Below are positions 1-9,525 of a stretch of 64,000 bases of DNA, one piece after another. The position numbers and the translations under genes were made by a program. This DNA is from Bradyrhizobium cajani (GTDB lineage: Bacteria > Pseudomonadota > Alphaproteobacteria > Rhizobiales > Xanthobacteraceae). The stretch spans positions 310,001-374,000 of the forward strand of contig NZ_WQNE01000001.1 of NCBI RefSeq assembly GCF_009759665.1, written 5' to 3'. Positions within the stretch are counted from its first letter, which is position 1, and each line of letters starts with the position of its first letter. The notes beneath the pieces are model-generated. The model saw only the letters and a list, made by a program, of their open reading frames with translations, searched no databases and was not told the origin of the DNA.

Positions 1-36
1 GTCCCGGCCATCACGACTTTTCACGCGGAACGAAGA

Positions 37-72
37 ACGTGGATGCCCGGGACAAGCCCGGGCATGACGAGA
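37..72. repeat. REP-like palindromic element
   Basis: A 9-bp perfect stem (43-51 with 57-65, ATGCCCGGG/CCCGGGCAT) around a 5-base loop, followed by GACGAG. It resembles the short extragenic palindromes scattered in Bradyrhizobium genomes; that family assignment is from memory. It lies downstream of the PQQ dehydrogenase gene, outside any credible gene. Confidence 0.55.
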
Positions 73-101
73 GTGGTGATACAGGCGTCAGCTCGCACGC
101 A

Positions 102-133
102 AAATGCGGCGGACGTTGCCGTCCGCCGCATTT
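102..133 (-). terminator. Rho-independent terminator of the PQQ dehydrogenase gene
   Basis: A perfect 13-bp stem (102-114 with 121-133) and a 6-base loop lie 40 bases past the stop codon of the leftward PQQ dehydrogenase gene. Read on the minus strand the stem ends in a short T run (CATTTT), which fits an intrinsic terminator with a weak U-tract. Confidence 0.7.
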
Positions 134-173
134 GCCCCCTGACGCTCCGCTTCTTTCGATCCGCCAGCGGAGC

Positions 174-1901
174 TTATTTCTTCAGCGCGAACACCCAGAT
201 GACGCCGCCCTGCGGCACATTGGATTCGATGCCGATATTGTTGGTCGCGAGCGCATCCTGGATGCGCTGCGCGTCCACACCCCAACCCGACTGGATCGCG
301 ATGTATTGCGTGCCGTCGATCTCATAGGACACCGGCATGCCCATGATGCCGGAGTTGGTCTTCTGCTCCCACAACAGCTCGCCGGTCTTGGCATTGAAGG
401 CACGGAAGTTGCGATCGTTGGTGCCGCCGACGAAGATCAGATCGCCCGCGGTCGCCGTCACCGAGCCGAACAACTGCGACTTCGGGAAGTTGTGCTGCCA
501 AACCTTCTTGCCCGTGGCGGGGTCCCAGGCCTGGAGCTCGCCGAAATGGTCCGCGCCGGGCTTCGCTTTCAGGCCGATGTCCTCCGGCTTGGTGCCGAGC
601 CAGAGCTCGCCGGGCTTCAGCGCGATCTTCTCGCCGGTGAAGCCGCCGCAGAAGTTCTCGTTGGCCGGCACGTAGACGAGCTTAGTCCTTTCGCTGTAGG
701 CCGCCGACGGCCAGTCCTTGCCGCCCCACAGCGACGGGCAGAACTCGACTCGCTTGCCGATCACCGGCTTGTGCGCGGGATCGACGATCGGCTTGCCGCT
801 CTCGGCATCGATGCCCTTCCAGACATCGGTGGAGACGAACGGCCAGCCGGCGACGTAGTTGATCTTGGTCGGCGTGCGCTCGAGCACCCAGAAGATCGCG
901 TCGCGGCCCGGATGGACCAGGCTCTTGATGTTGCGGCCGTCGCGTTGCAGATCGATCAGCATCGGCGCCTCGACCTCGTCCCAGTCCCAGGAATCGTTCT
1001 GGTGGTACTGGTGATAGGTCTTGATCTTGCCGTTGTTCGGATCGAGCGCCAGCACCGAGGATGTGTAGAGATTGTCGCCGGGATGCATCTCGCCCGGCCA
1101 TGGCGCGGCGTTGCCGACGCCCCAGTAGATCGTTTTGGTGTCCTTGTCGTAATTGCCGGTCATCCAGGCCGAGCCGCCGCCGTTCTTCCAGTCGTCGCCC
1201 TGCCAGGTGTCGTGACCGGGCTCGCCTTCGCCGGGGATGGTGTAGGTCCGCCACAGCTCCTTGCCGTCCTTGGCATCATAGGCGGCGACATAGCCGCGCA
1301 CGCCGAACTCGCCGCCGGAGCCGCCGACGATGACCTTGCCGTCGACGATCAGCGGCATCAGGGTCATGTACTGACCCTTCTTGTAGTCCTGCACCTTGGT
1401 GTCCCACACCACCTTGCCGGTCTTGGCATCGAGCGCGACGACGTGGTCGTCGGTGGTGGCGAGATAGAGCTTGTCCTCCCAGAGGCCGACGCCGCGGCTG
1501 GTCGGATGCAGCTGGAACAGGTCGTCGGGAAGCTGCCGCTTGTAACGCCAATATTCGTCGCCGGTCTTCGCGTTCAGCGCGATCACCTGCCCCATCGGGG
1601 TTGCCACGAACATCACGCCGTTGTTGACGATCGGCGGCGCCTCGTGGCCTTCGACCACGCCGGTGGCGAAGGTCCAGACCGGCGTGAGATTCTTCACGTT
1701 CGAGGTGTTGATCTGGTCGAGCGGGCTATAGCCCTGCCCATCATAGGTGCGCCGATAGAGCATCCAGTTGCCGGGCTCCGGATTTTCCAGCCGCTGCGAC
1801 GTGACCGGTGCGTAATTCTCGATCGGGCCCGACACGGCAGCTGTCGAGGCAAGGCAGGTGAAGGCGACGAAGCCGGACAGTAACCATTGCTTCCTGGTCA
1901 T
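174..1901 (-). CDS. PQQ-dependent methanol/ethanol-type dehydrogenase, lanthanide-type signature
   Basis: Periplasmic quinoprotein alcohol dehydrogenase of 575 aa with an N-terminal signal peptide (residues 1-24) and beta-propeller repeats of the form ALDAKTGK..W. The active site reads W305-D306-W307-D308. D306 matches the catalytic Asp of methanol dehydrogenases; a second Asp two residues on is, from family knowledge, the extra ligand that marks lanthanide-dependent (XoxF/ExaF/PedH-like) members. C388 and C418 match the conserved distal disulfide. The usual vicinal Cys-Cys pair near the PQQ is missing: the region before RGVGLW (about 130-140) has no cysteine. The start is supported by AAGGGGA upstream. 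A Rieske protein gene lies 117 bases upstream on the same strand; no cytochrome c (XoxG-like) or XoxJ gene is nearby. The substrate cannot be told from sequence. Confidence 0.9.
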   Translation of the reverse strand: MTRKQWLLSGFVAFTCLASTAAVSGPIENYAPVTSQRLENPEPGNWMLYRRTYDGQGYSPLDQINTSNVKNLTPVWTFATGVVEGHEAPPIVNNGVMFVATPMGQVIALNAKTGDEYWRYKRQLPDDLFQLHPTSRGVGLWEDKLYLATTDDHVVALDAKTGKVVWDTKVQDYKKGQYMTLMPLIVDGKVIVGGSGGEFGVRGYVAAYDAKDGKELWRTYTIPGEGEPGHDTWQGDDWKNGGGSAWMTGNYDKDTKTIYWGVGNAAPWPGEMHPGDNLYTSSVLALDPNNGKIKTYHQYHQNDSWDWDEVEAPMLIDLQRDGRNIKSLVHPGRDAIFWVLERTPTKINYVAGWPFVSTDVWKGIDAESGKPIVDPAHKPVIGKRVEFCPSLWGGKDWPSAAYSERTKLVYVPANENFCGGFTGEKIALKPGELWLGTKPEDIGLKAKPGADHFGELQAWDPATGKKVWQHNFPKSQLFGSVTATAGDLIFVGGTNDRNFRAFNAKTGELLWEQKTNSGIMGMPVSYEIDGTQYIAIQSGWGVDAQRIQDALATNNIGIESNVPQGGVIWVFALKK

Positions 1902-2018
1902 GGACGTTTCCCCTTTTCATCCGTTTGAATTCTTGATTTGAATTCTTTGTCGTTCGTCCCGTCGTCCGCCTATCGGCGGATGCGGCCTCTCGCGACGCGG
2001 GCGCAGCCCGCTCGTCGG

Positions 2019-2672
2019 TCATCCCGGCTGCGCGCCACCTACCTTTCCGATGAAATTGCCGGCGACGCTGAGCGAGCCGTCAGCGAGCTCCAGCGGCAAT
2101 GCCGCGAGCCGTCGCGGCGCCGGCCCGAACACGACCTGCGCGCCCGCGCGGGGATCGTATTCGGAGTTGTGGCACACGCACTTGAACACTTCCTTCTCGC
2201 CGACGTCGCTCTTGACCCAGGCGGTGACGGGGCAGCCGGCATGGGCGCAGATCGCGGAATAGGCGATGATGCCGTCGACGGCACGCGCGCGAGTCTTCTC
2301 GTCGAGCTCGGCGGGATCGAGCCGGATGACCAGGATCTCGTTCAGCCGCGAGGCGCTGCGCACCACCGATGTCTTGGGATCCTTTGGCCAGGCATGGACC
2401 GGCGGTCCGCCAACCGGCAGATCGGCCGCCGCGACGAGCTTCCCCTCCTGATCGCCTTCGGAGAAGACAAGCAGATCGCCCTTCTGAGGCCGTTCGTCCG
2501 AGCCGGGCGGATCCTCCCCCGCGCGCGCTTGCGTGGAACAGCCAAGGCAGGCTGTGGTGACGAGCGCACCCAGCAGGAGCGTTCGCCGCGTCTGTTCGGC
2601 GCCCGCGTCGTTTTCAGGTTCCGCAATTTTCTCGGAAGGTGACGAATTGCTGGTGAAGGATGCGCTCGACAT
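2019..2672 (-). CDS. Exported Rieske 2Fe-2S protein
   Basis: About 217 aa. The N-terminal part has a twin-arginine pair (R29-R30) before a hydrophobic stretch ending in CLGC (C45), so it is probably exported folded by Tat and may be a lipoprotein. The C-terminal Rieske fold carries both ligand boxes: C142-x-H144 with C147, and C165-x-C167-H168. This gives two Cys and two His ligands to the cluster plus the C147-C167 disulfide typical of high-potential Rieske proteins. I chose the internal ATG at 2672 because it places the Tat signal near the N-terminus; the frame stays open to 2777. Transcription toward the PQQ dehydrogenase suggests it could pass electrons from that enzyme. That role is inference. 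Confidence 0.8.
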   Translation of the reverse strand: MSSASFTSNSSPSEKIAEPENDAGAEQTRRTLLLGALVTTACLGCSTQARAGEDPPGSDERPQKGDLLVFSEGDQEGKLVAAADLPVGGPPVHAWPKDPKTSVVRSASRLNEILVIRLDPAELDEKTRARAVDGIIAYSAICAHAGCPVTAWVKSDVGEKEVFKCVCHNSEYDPRAGAQVVFGPAPRRLAALPLELADGSLSVAGNFIGKVGGAQPG

Positions 2673-2900
2673 GCACGTTAGCAGGCGCTGGAACTCTGCC
2701 GAAAACAAGGCGAAGAATTGGCGCCGCAGTGCATCAATATGTCTTTGCTCGCTTTGATTGAGCGAGGGTGAACGCATTCAAGCGCGTTTTCGCAATTTCA
2801 ACGTCTCATTGCGCGACCAGCATGATGATTTTGCAGATCAGACAGATCATGCTGGAATTGGTGCACCGCGCTATCCGTCGCGCGACGCAAACTCGTCGCT

Positions 2901-3365
2901 TCAGGACCGGAGCACGTGACGCGGCGATGCGATACGGCCGGCGACCGTCGCCGACGCCATTTCAAAACTGTCGGCGATACGCCGTGCCTTGTCGATGAAG
3001 AGCGCGGCTGCCGCGGGCGGGCAGACGTCGCGCGCGGTCTGTTCGAACAGATCGAGCCAGCGGTCGAAATGATCGCCAACTAGGCTCAGCGGCAGATGCG
3101 CCCGCATCGGCGAGCCATGATAGCGGCCGCTCATCAGCACGACCGACGACCAGAAATCCCTGAGCTTGGCCAGATGCTCGTCCCAATTCTGCACGATCGC
3201 AAAGACGGGGCCGAGCAGGGCGTCCTCGCGCACGCGTCCGTAGAAGCGGGTAACGAGTTCCCCGATCATCTCCTCGGTGATCCCGGTGCGCTCGATCGCA
3301 TCCTGGGTCAGCAGGTTCCGCCGCGCGGCCGCCGCCTCGCGCTCGGCCTTCAATCGATCCGACAT
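2901..3365 (-). CDS. Group III truncated hemoglobin
   Basis: A 154-aa heme protein of the group III truncated globin family. Visible family features are the B/C-helix stretch ending in FYGRVREDALLGPVF, the E-helix WDEHLAKLRDFW, and MSGRYHGSPMRAHLPL, where the His before LPL is the likely proximal ligand. HFDRWLDLF follows in the G helix. The ATG at 3365 has AAAGGA five bases upstream; the frame is open to 3413 but the extra residues do not look like globin. Members are linked to O2/NO chemistry in microaerobic bacteria. It lies between the Rieske gene and a beta-oxidation gene on the same strand, with no clear operon partner. Confidence 0.88.
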   Translation of the reverse strand: MSDRLKAEREAAAARRNLLTQDAIERTGITEEMIGELVTRFYGRVREDALLGPVFAIVQNWDEHLAKLRDFWSSVVLMSGRYHGSPMRAHLPLSLVGDHFDRWLDLFEQTARDVCPPAAAALFIDKARRIADSFEMASATVAGRIASPRHVLRS

Positions 3366-3502
3366 GTCCTTTATTATCCGTTCCGTTGGTCCCGCAGGCC
3401 GCCCGTTCGACATTGTCGGACCAATTGCGCGCGACGTCTTTGTCGCAGCGCAAATCGCGGGGATCGGGCGGCGACGCTTCGTGACCGCCGCCCAGGCCGT
3501 GA

Positions 3503-4354
<852 letters not shown>

Positions 4355-4752
4355 TGCGTCACATCCTTCTACCTTGCGGGCGTGCCTGTGGCGGCCCAGC
4401 CCCATTGTTCCTGCATCAGGGTCTAGCACCGCCGCCGGGCGGGTGCGACCTGATCCTGCCTCTTCCTTAAAGCATCCAAGGTGGGAATAAAGCCGACTTT
4501 CGGCCGCGAAAGGGCGTGATTCGGCGGCCTGGCCGGCGGTTTGCCCCGCCCGCCCCTGCCAGGCGCCTCGCGGCGAAAGGACGGGATCGATGCCCGGCAG
4601 GCTTCTGACCAGACCCGATCTACTTCGATCGGACGATGCGGTGCTCACTGATGGTGTGGTGTAGTTGCGCCATGGCCAACGCGAACGCTTCGCGACGCCA
4701 TTGTGACATAGCCCACATCGGCTTCGTGCCCCACCTGTCAGCGTGGTGCCCC

Positions 4753-5807
4753 ATGAAGAAGAATATCAAGCTCCCAATCATCCTCACCGCTCTGCTCGTC
4801 GCCACGCAAAGCCTGGCAGCCGAGACCAAAGGAGCGGGCTCAACCTTCGTTTCGCCCGTGATTGCGAAATGGATCGACGCATACAAGGCCAGGACAGGCA
4901 ACGCCGTCAGCTACCAAGCGGTCGGCTCGAGCATCGGCGTCGGCTTGATCAAGAAGGAAGCCGTCGATTTCGGCGCGAGCGACATGCCGCTCGATCCCAA
5001 GGAGCTCGACAAGCTTGGCCTGATGCAATTCCCGATCGTGATCGGGGGCGTCGTGCCAGTGGTCAACATCGACGGCGTCAGGCCGGGACAGATCCGCTTC
5101 ACGGGGCAGGTGCTCGCCGACATCTATCTCGGCAAGCTCAAGTCCTGGAACGATCCGGCCATTCGCGCGATCAATCCCGACATCAGATTGCCGAACGCGC
5201 CGATCACAGTGGTCCATCGCAGCGACGGATCCGGCACGACCTTCAACTGGTCGAACTATCTCTCGAAGGTCAGCCCGCAATGGAAGTCGAGCGTGGGTGA
5301 AGGCACCTCGGTCGAATGGCCGCTCGGAGTGGGCGGCAGGGGCAATGACGGTGTCGCCTCGCTCGTCAGTCTCGTTCCCGGCTCGATCGGTTATCTCGAA
5401 TACACCTACGCGCTGCAACGGCTCGACAGGATCTCCTTCGGCATCGTGCAGAACAGCGCCGGCAATTTCGTCGTCCCTGACGCCGCATCGTTCCAGGCGC
5501 GGCCTCGAACGCGGACTGGAAGGCGGAGAGGGATTTCCATCTCGTCCTCACCGATGCGCCCGGCGAAGACGCCTACCCGATTACGGCGACGACCTTCGTG
5601 CTGATGCCGAAAGCTCCAAAATCTCCGGAACGGTCGGCCGCTGCCATCGACTTCGTTCGCTGGTCGCTGGAGAACGGAAAGTCGCAGGCCGAAACGCTCA
5701 ACTACGTGCCGCTGCCGCCCGCCTTGATCGATCAGGTCGAACGCTATTGGCAGCAGAGCCTCGAGGCGACCCCGACGGTTTCGGCATCGGCCCACAGCAA
5801 ACACTGA
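4753..5807 (+). pseudogene. pstS: Phosphate-binding protein PstS, single-base frameshift
   Basis: Periplasmic phosphate-binding protein of the Pst ABC transporter, with a signal peptide (MKKNIKLP.. to SLAAE). Family blocks are visible: GAGSTFVSPVIAKW, YQAVGSSIGVGLI with FGASDMPL, HRSDGSGTTFNWSNYL, and GNDGVASLVSLVPGSIGY. Residues 1-249 are in one frame; from about 5497-5500 the reading continues in the next frame (SNADWKAERDFHLVLTDAP, then YPITATTFVLM) to a stop at 5807. The break is in TTCCAGGCGCGGCC, where one extra C would restore a normal protein of about 351 aa. Either the gene is freshly inactivated or the base is a sequencing error. No pstC, pstA, pstB or phoU is nearby, so it is an orphan copy. 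Confidence 0.85.
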
Positions 5808-6045
5808 AGGCCAAAGGCGAACCCGGGTAAATTTGGTTTCCAAACTGCTCCATGTGAGTATTCTGTGACCAGCCTGCGCCGGCAAACCTCTCCGTGCTGC
5901 AGGCAGAGCCACATGTGCAGGCGGTACGCGACCGATCCGCTGCGTTGCACCACGATACTCGCAGGGAATTAGCCGTGAAACGCCTCCGTAGTCCCGAAAT
6001 CGACGCTCCCGAGGCATGGCTGCTGGCGCCGACGTTCAGGCACGG
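5808..6045. other. Intergenic stretch without recognised gene
   Basis: 238 bases between pstS and tupB. I find no credible gene and no clear terminator or riboswitch. A molybdenum/tungsten cofactor riboswitch was considered because of tupB but no convincing fold was seen by eye. Confidence 0.4.
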
Positions 6046-6744
6046 ATGAACGACTTCACGCAATCTGTCGTCGCCGCCTTCGCGCTGATCGGCGAGGCCG
6101 ACGCCGAGCTTCTCGGCATCGTCGCATTGTCGGTGCGCGTCAGCCTGACCGCGAGCATCCTCGCGCTGCTGATCGGCGCCCCATTCGGAGCCCTGCTCGC
6201 GATCACCCGCTTCCGCGGGCGGCAGGTCATCATCGTGCTCACCAATGCCCTGCTCGGCCTTCCGCCTGTGGTGGTGGGGCTCGCACTCTATCTCCTGCTG
6301 TCGCGGTCCGGCCCGCTCGGATCAGCTGGATTGCTGTTCACCCCGGCGGCCATGGTGATCGCGCAGACGCTGCTCGCGACGCCGATCGTGGTAGCGCTGG
6401 TGCACCGGCCGGCGAGCCTGCTCTGGGCGGAGTATGGCGACCTGGCACGGATCGACGGGCTGTCGATCCTGCGCAGCATCGGCCTGCTGTTCGCGCTCGG
6501 CCGGACCTCGCTGCTGACGGCCTTTCTCGCGGCGTTCGGGCGCGCCATCGCGGAAGTCGGCGCCATCATCATCGTCGGCGGCAACATCCGCGGCTTCACG
6601 CGCACGATGACGACCGCGATCGCGCTGGAGACCAGCAAGGGCGACCTGCCGCTGGCACTCGGCCTCGGGCTGATCCTACTCGCACTCAGCGCGGCGGTCT
6701 CGACCGTCGCCTTCCTGCTAGTGGGACGCGTTGGGGAAAAATAG
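6046..6744 (+). CDS. tupB: Tungstate ABC transporter permease TupB
   Basis: Inner-membrane permease of about 232 aa with roughly five to six membrane segments. The EAA-type loop that contacts the ATPase is visible as YGDLARIDGLSILRSIGLLF, and the AFGRAIAEVGAIIIVGGNIRG block is typical of TupB/ModB-like permeases for tungstate or molybdate. The ATG at 6046 is preferred to 6016 because it precedes the first membrane segment directly. The 3' end overlaps by 27 bases the end of tupA, which runs the other way. Normally tupA-tupB-tupC form one operon; here no ATPase gene is present nearby. Confidence 0.85.
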   Translation: MNDFTQSVVAAFALIGEADAELLGIVALSVRVSLTASILALLIGAPFGALLAITRFRGRQVIIVLTNALLGLPPVVVGLALYLLLSRSGPLGSAGLLFTPAAMVIAQTLLATPIVVALVHRPASLLWAEYGDLARIDGLSILRSIGLLFALGRTSLLTAFLAAFGRAIAEVGAIIIVGGNIRGFTRTMTTAIALETSKGDLPLALGLGLILLALSAAVSTVAFLLVGRVGEK

Positions 6745-7527
6745 CTGCTCGCCGCCGACCTTGTAGCCGGCAATCGCCTCCTGCCCCTTCGAGGAGACCA
6801 GCCAGTCGATGAAGGCCTGCCCATCCTGCGCCTTCACGTCGGGATGCTTTGCAGGATTCACCAGCATGACACCGTACTGGTTGAACAGCCGCTTGTCGCC
6901 CTCGGTCAAAACAGTGAGCTCGCCCCTGTTCTTGAACGACAGCCAGGTGCCGCGGTCCGACAGAAGATAAGCGTTCGAGGACGAGGCCATGTTGAGCGCC
7001 GGGCCCATGCCCTGGCCGATCTCGCGATACCAGCTGTCCTTGCCGGCACCGAGGTCGACGCCCGCCTCCTTCCACAGCCTCAGCTCGGCCGCGTGCGTGC
7101 CGGACTTGTCGCCGCGCGAGATGAACGGCGCCTTCGCCGCCGCGATCTTGCGCAGTGCCTCGGCGACATCCTTGCCGCCGGCAATGTGCGCCGGATCGCT
7201 CTTCGGCCCGACGATGACGAAGTCGTTGTACATGACGTCGAAGCGCTTCACGCCCTGCCCTTCGGACATGAACTTGTCTTCGGCGGGCCTGTCATGGACG
7301 AACACGACATCGGCATCGCCGCGCCGCCCGATGTCCAGCGCCTGCCCGGTGCCGACGGCAACGACCTTCACGTCGATGCCCGCGGCCTTCGAGAACAGCG
7401 GCAGCAGATAGCCGAACAGCCCCGACTGTTCGGTCGACGTCGTCGAGGCCACGGTGATGCTGCGATCCTGCGCGGATGCGATGGTGGACCAGAGCAGAAG
7501 CGCTCCGACGGCGACTAACTTTCTCAT
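6718..7527 (-). CDS. tupA: Tungstate-binding periplasmic protein TupA
   Basis: A 269-aa substrate-binding protein with a signal peptide (residues 1-19, ending ASAQ). Right after it comes ITVASTTSTEQSGL; the TTST motif is the oxyanion-binding signature of TupA. AVGTGQALDIGRRGDADVVF and PFISRGDKSGTHAAELRLW are also family blocks. AAGGA precedes the ATG. The gene is convergent with tupB and overlaps its last 27 bases, so the two cannot be co-transcribed from one promoter. Tungstate over molybdate is inferred from the TTST motif; the tie to a molybdoenzyme at about 42-44 kb is only contextual. Confidence 0.9.
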   Translation of the reverse strand: MRKLVAVGALLLWSTIASAQDRSITVASTTSTEQSGLFGYLLPLFSKAAGIDVKVVAVGTGQALDIGRRGDADVVFVHDRPAEDKFMSEGQGVKRFDVMYNDFVIVGPKSDPAHIAGGKDVAEALRKIAAAKAPFISRGDKSGTHAAELRLWKEAGVDLGAGKDSWYREIGQGMGPALNMASSSNAYLLSDRGTWLSFKNRGELTVLTEGDKRLFNQYGVMLVNPAKHPDVKAQDGQAFIDWLVSSKGQEAIAGYKVGGEQLFFPNASH

Positions 7528-7688
7528 GCGTGGTCCTTACGATAAATGCTCCGGGGTTCCGAACTCCCCTCGCGGGTAACCTACCCTCAAGAGAATGACG
7601 CAGGAAGTCACATGGGTAGCGGCTTGATCTTATATCGATCGCAGCTTCTCGATGTTCTGCAATTGGTCCCACCTACATTGACATCAGT

Positions 7689-9029
7689 GTGACGGCCGGG
7701 GCAGTTTTTTGCATTGCTGGCGAATCAGCGATTGCCTCACGCCGAGTACCTCTTGGACAACTCCCAGTGCTTTCGAGACTGATATCGTTGCTGCGCCGCA
7801 TTCCTGCGGTGAAATGGGCGTTCACCCGGCTTCGGCCCTTGCCGCACAGCGGCAGTATCGACGCCGCGCCGATCGCCGCAAACAACTCGCCCACCGTTGC
7901 CGCCGACGTTGTGGAAGCTGCCCCGACTCTCGACGCCGCTATCAGCGGTGCCCCGCGGCCCAGCGAAGCCGAGATTGCGGTCGCGACTCCGGTCGCAGAG
8001 GACGACACTGTCACCGCGGAGAGCCCGTCGGCAGCGCCAACCGACATCGACGTCGGAGATCATCCAACCTTGGAGATGCCGGCCGACGTCAAGCCGGCCG
8101 CCGTCGAAGAGGCTGCGGTCTCGTCGGTCGAGAGCGAGCCGGTTGATGCTCCCCAAGTCATCGGCGATGACTCGCCCGCCGAACTCCTCGTGAACACTGA
8201 ACCCGTCGTTGCCGAGGAGGCACCGGTCGCGACCGCCGCCGTCGAGGTCGAGCCGATCGAGGTTCCTGAGCCCGTCATCAGCAGCAATTCCCCTTTCGAA
8301 TTCCAGGTCGACGTCGAACCCGTCGTCGCGGAAGAAGCACCCATTTCGTCTGCCGGCGTCGCGACTGCCTCGGCCGATGCACCCGTCGTCGACGACAATG
8401 CTTCTCACGACCTGCCAGCAGGTGTTGAGCTGGCCGTCGTGGACGACCCCTGTGTCGCGCTTGCCGATAGCAAGATCTCAGCGGAAGGTGTCGCCGAGAG
8501 CAGCGCTGGCGGCGACCCATCTCCCAGCGTCGCGGTCAAGATCGAGCCGGTCCTCGCCAATGATTCTGCACCCGTCACGGCGATCGCCGCAGCGGACTCC
8601 TCCACGGACGCTCCGAGCGTCGTCACGGACGTCGCGCCGGAGCCGGTTCTCGCGACTCCCGCTCCGGAGATCCTCAGCGCGCGGAAACCTCGGTCGAAGG
8701 TCGCGGAACCCGTCGACCGTGCCGCGCTGATCCGGCAGCGCTGGGCTGAGACCGGGATCAGGATGTGGAATCCGCGGCTTCATGGCACCGGCGATGCCAC
8801 GCTGAACATCCAGGGGAGCATTGGCCTGCTGCCGCCGGCGCCCGGCGAGACGATGCCGCGCTACGACAAGCTGGAATTCAGGGTGCTCGGCGGGCAGATC
8901 GTCTGCGAAGGAGTCATCCTCGAGGCGCCCGCGCCGACGGGCCATCGCAGCTTCACCCGCCTCGCCGAGCCACGGAACCTCGATCGGACTTCCAGCCCGA
9001 TGCGGGAGCGCCAGGCGGCGCTCGCCTGA
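7689..9029 (+). CDS. Acidic Ala/Val/Pro-rich protein with conserved C-terminal domain
   Basis: Function not recognised. The frame gives 446 aa from a GTG at 7689, a start that is uncertain because no good ribosome site is seen. Residues about 50-335 are low-complexity, rich in Ala, Val, Glu, Asp and Pro. They contain imperfect repeats built on EPVVAEEAP (near 8200-8220 and 8315-8340) and DAP. The last 110 residues differ: a basic AALIRQRWAETGIRMWNP followed by a compact stretch with DKLEFRVLGGQIVCEGV. That C-terminal part looks folded and resembles a domain I associate with Bradyrhizobium hypothetical proteins. No export signal is clear. The long acidic region may be a flexible linker. Confidence 0.65.
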   Translation: MTAGAVFCIAGESAIASRRVPLGQLPVLSRLISLLRRIPAVKWAFTRLRPLPHSGSIDAAPIAANNSPTVAADVVEAAPTLDAAISGAPRPSEAEIAVATPVAEDDTVTAESPSAAPTDIDVGDHPTLEMPADVKPAAVEEAAVSSVESEPVDAPQVIGDDSPAELLVNTEPVVAEEAPVATAAVEVEPIEVPEPVISSNSPFEFQVDVEPVVAEEAPISSAGVATASADAPVVDDNASHDLPAGVELAVVDDPCVALADSKISAEGVAESSAGGDPSPSVAVKIEPVLANDSAPVTAIAAADSSTDAPSVVTDVAPEPVLATPAPEILSARKPRSKVAEPVDRAALIRQRWAETGIRMWNPRLHGTGDATLNIQGSIGLLPPAPGETMPRYDKLEFRVLGGQIVCEGVILEAPAPTGHRSFTRLAEPRNLDRTSSPMRERQAALA

Positions 9030-9092
9030 TCTCTTTCCCCTGCGACGACTGCCGCAATGTGCTAGGCTGATGCCCGGACCCGGGAGAGCCGC

Positions 9093-9374
9093 ATGCGGGC
9101 AAGGTCGTTGCAACTCGTCGTGATAGCCACCCTCTGCTGCTCGCAAGGCGCCCTTGCGGCTTCGGGCAAGCGGCAGCATCACGCGCCGGCAACGACCTCC
9201 ACCAATCCGGCGGCGCCCTACAAGGCCGATCGCCTCTCCTCCTCGCGCGGGGAAACGATTCTCAACACGCCCGGCCAGACCACCGTGCTGACGCGGCAGG
9301 TTCTCGACGACATGAAGGCGACCAGCCTCCGCGACGCGATGCGCTCGACCGCCGGCGTGACGATCGGGCGCTAG
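9093..9374 (+). pseudogene. TonB-dependent receptor remnant (signal peptide and start of plug)
   Basis: A 93-aa frame with GGGAG upstream of its ATG, a signal peptide ending in ALAAS, and then the beginning of a TonB-receptor plug: TPGQTTVLTRQVLDDMKATS followed by LRDAMRSTAGVTIGR. In complete siderophore receptors this continues into the rest of the plug and a 22-strand barrel of over 600 residues. Here a TAG stop follows at once and no barrel sequence is found in the next 150 bases before the metallo-beta-lactamase gene. It is most simply a truncated receptor. A short secreted plug-like protein is a less likely alternative, supported only by the intact start and signal. Confidence 0.6.
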
Positions 9375-9525
9375 GGCTTTCACCAAACACGCCGTTCTTC
9401 CCGCGCGGTTCATGAATTTTCCCAACTCACGGCTGTTGCCTGCACTGCCAGCGACGACGTAACTTGCGCGCCGGTTGAGCCATACGCGCCCGATCAAACG
9501 ACAAGAACACTGTGGGAGGCAAACT

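Noticed and set aside
39..1883. Long open frame on the plus strand opposite the PQQ dehydrogenase
   Set aside because: Antisense shadow; composition is His/Asp/Arg-rich and there is no ribosome site.
5808..6045. Possible molybdenum/tungsten cofactor riboswitch before tupB
   Set aside because: No convincing conserved stems were found by eye; a covariance-model search would be needed to support it.
9375..9525. Continuation of the TonB receptor after the stop codon
   Set aside because: None of the three forward frames shows plug or barrel motifs in this stretch.
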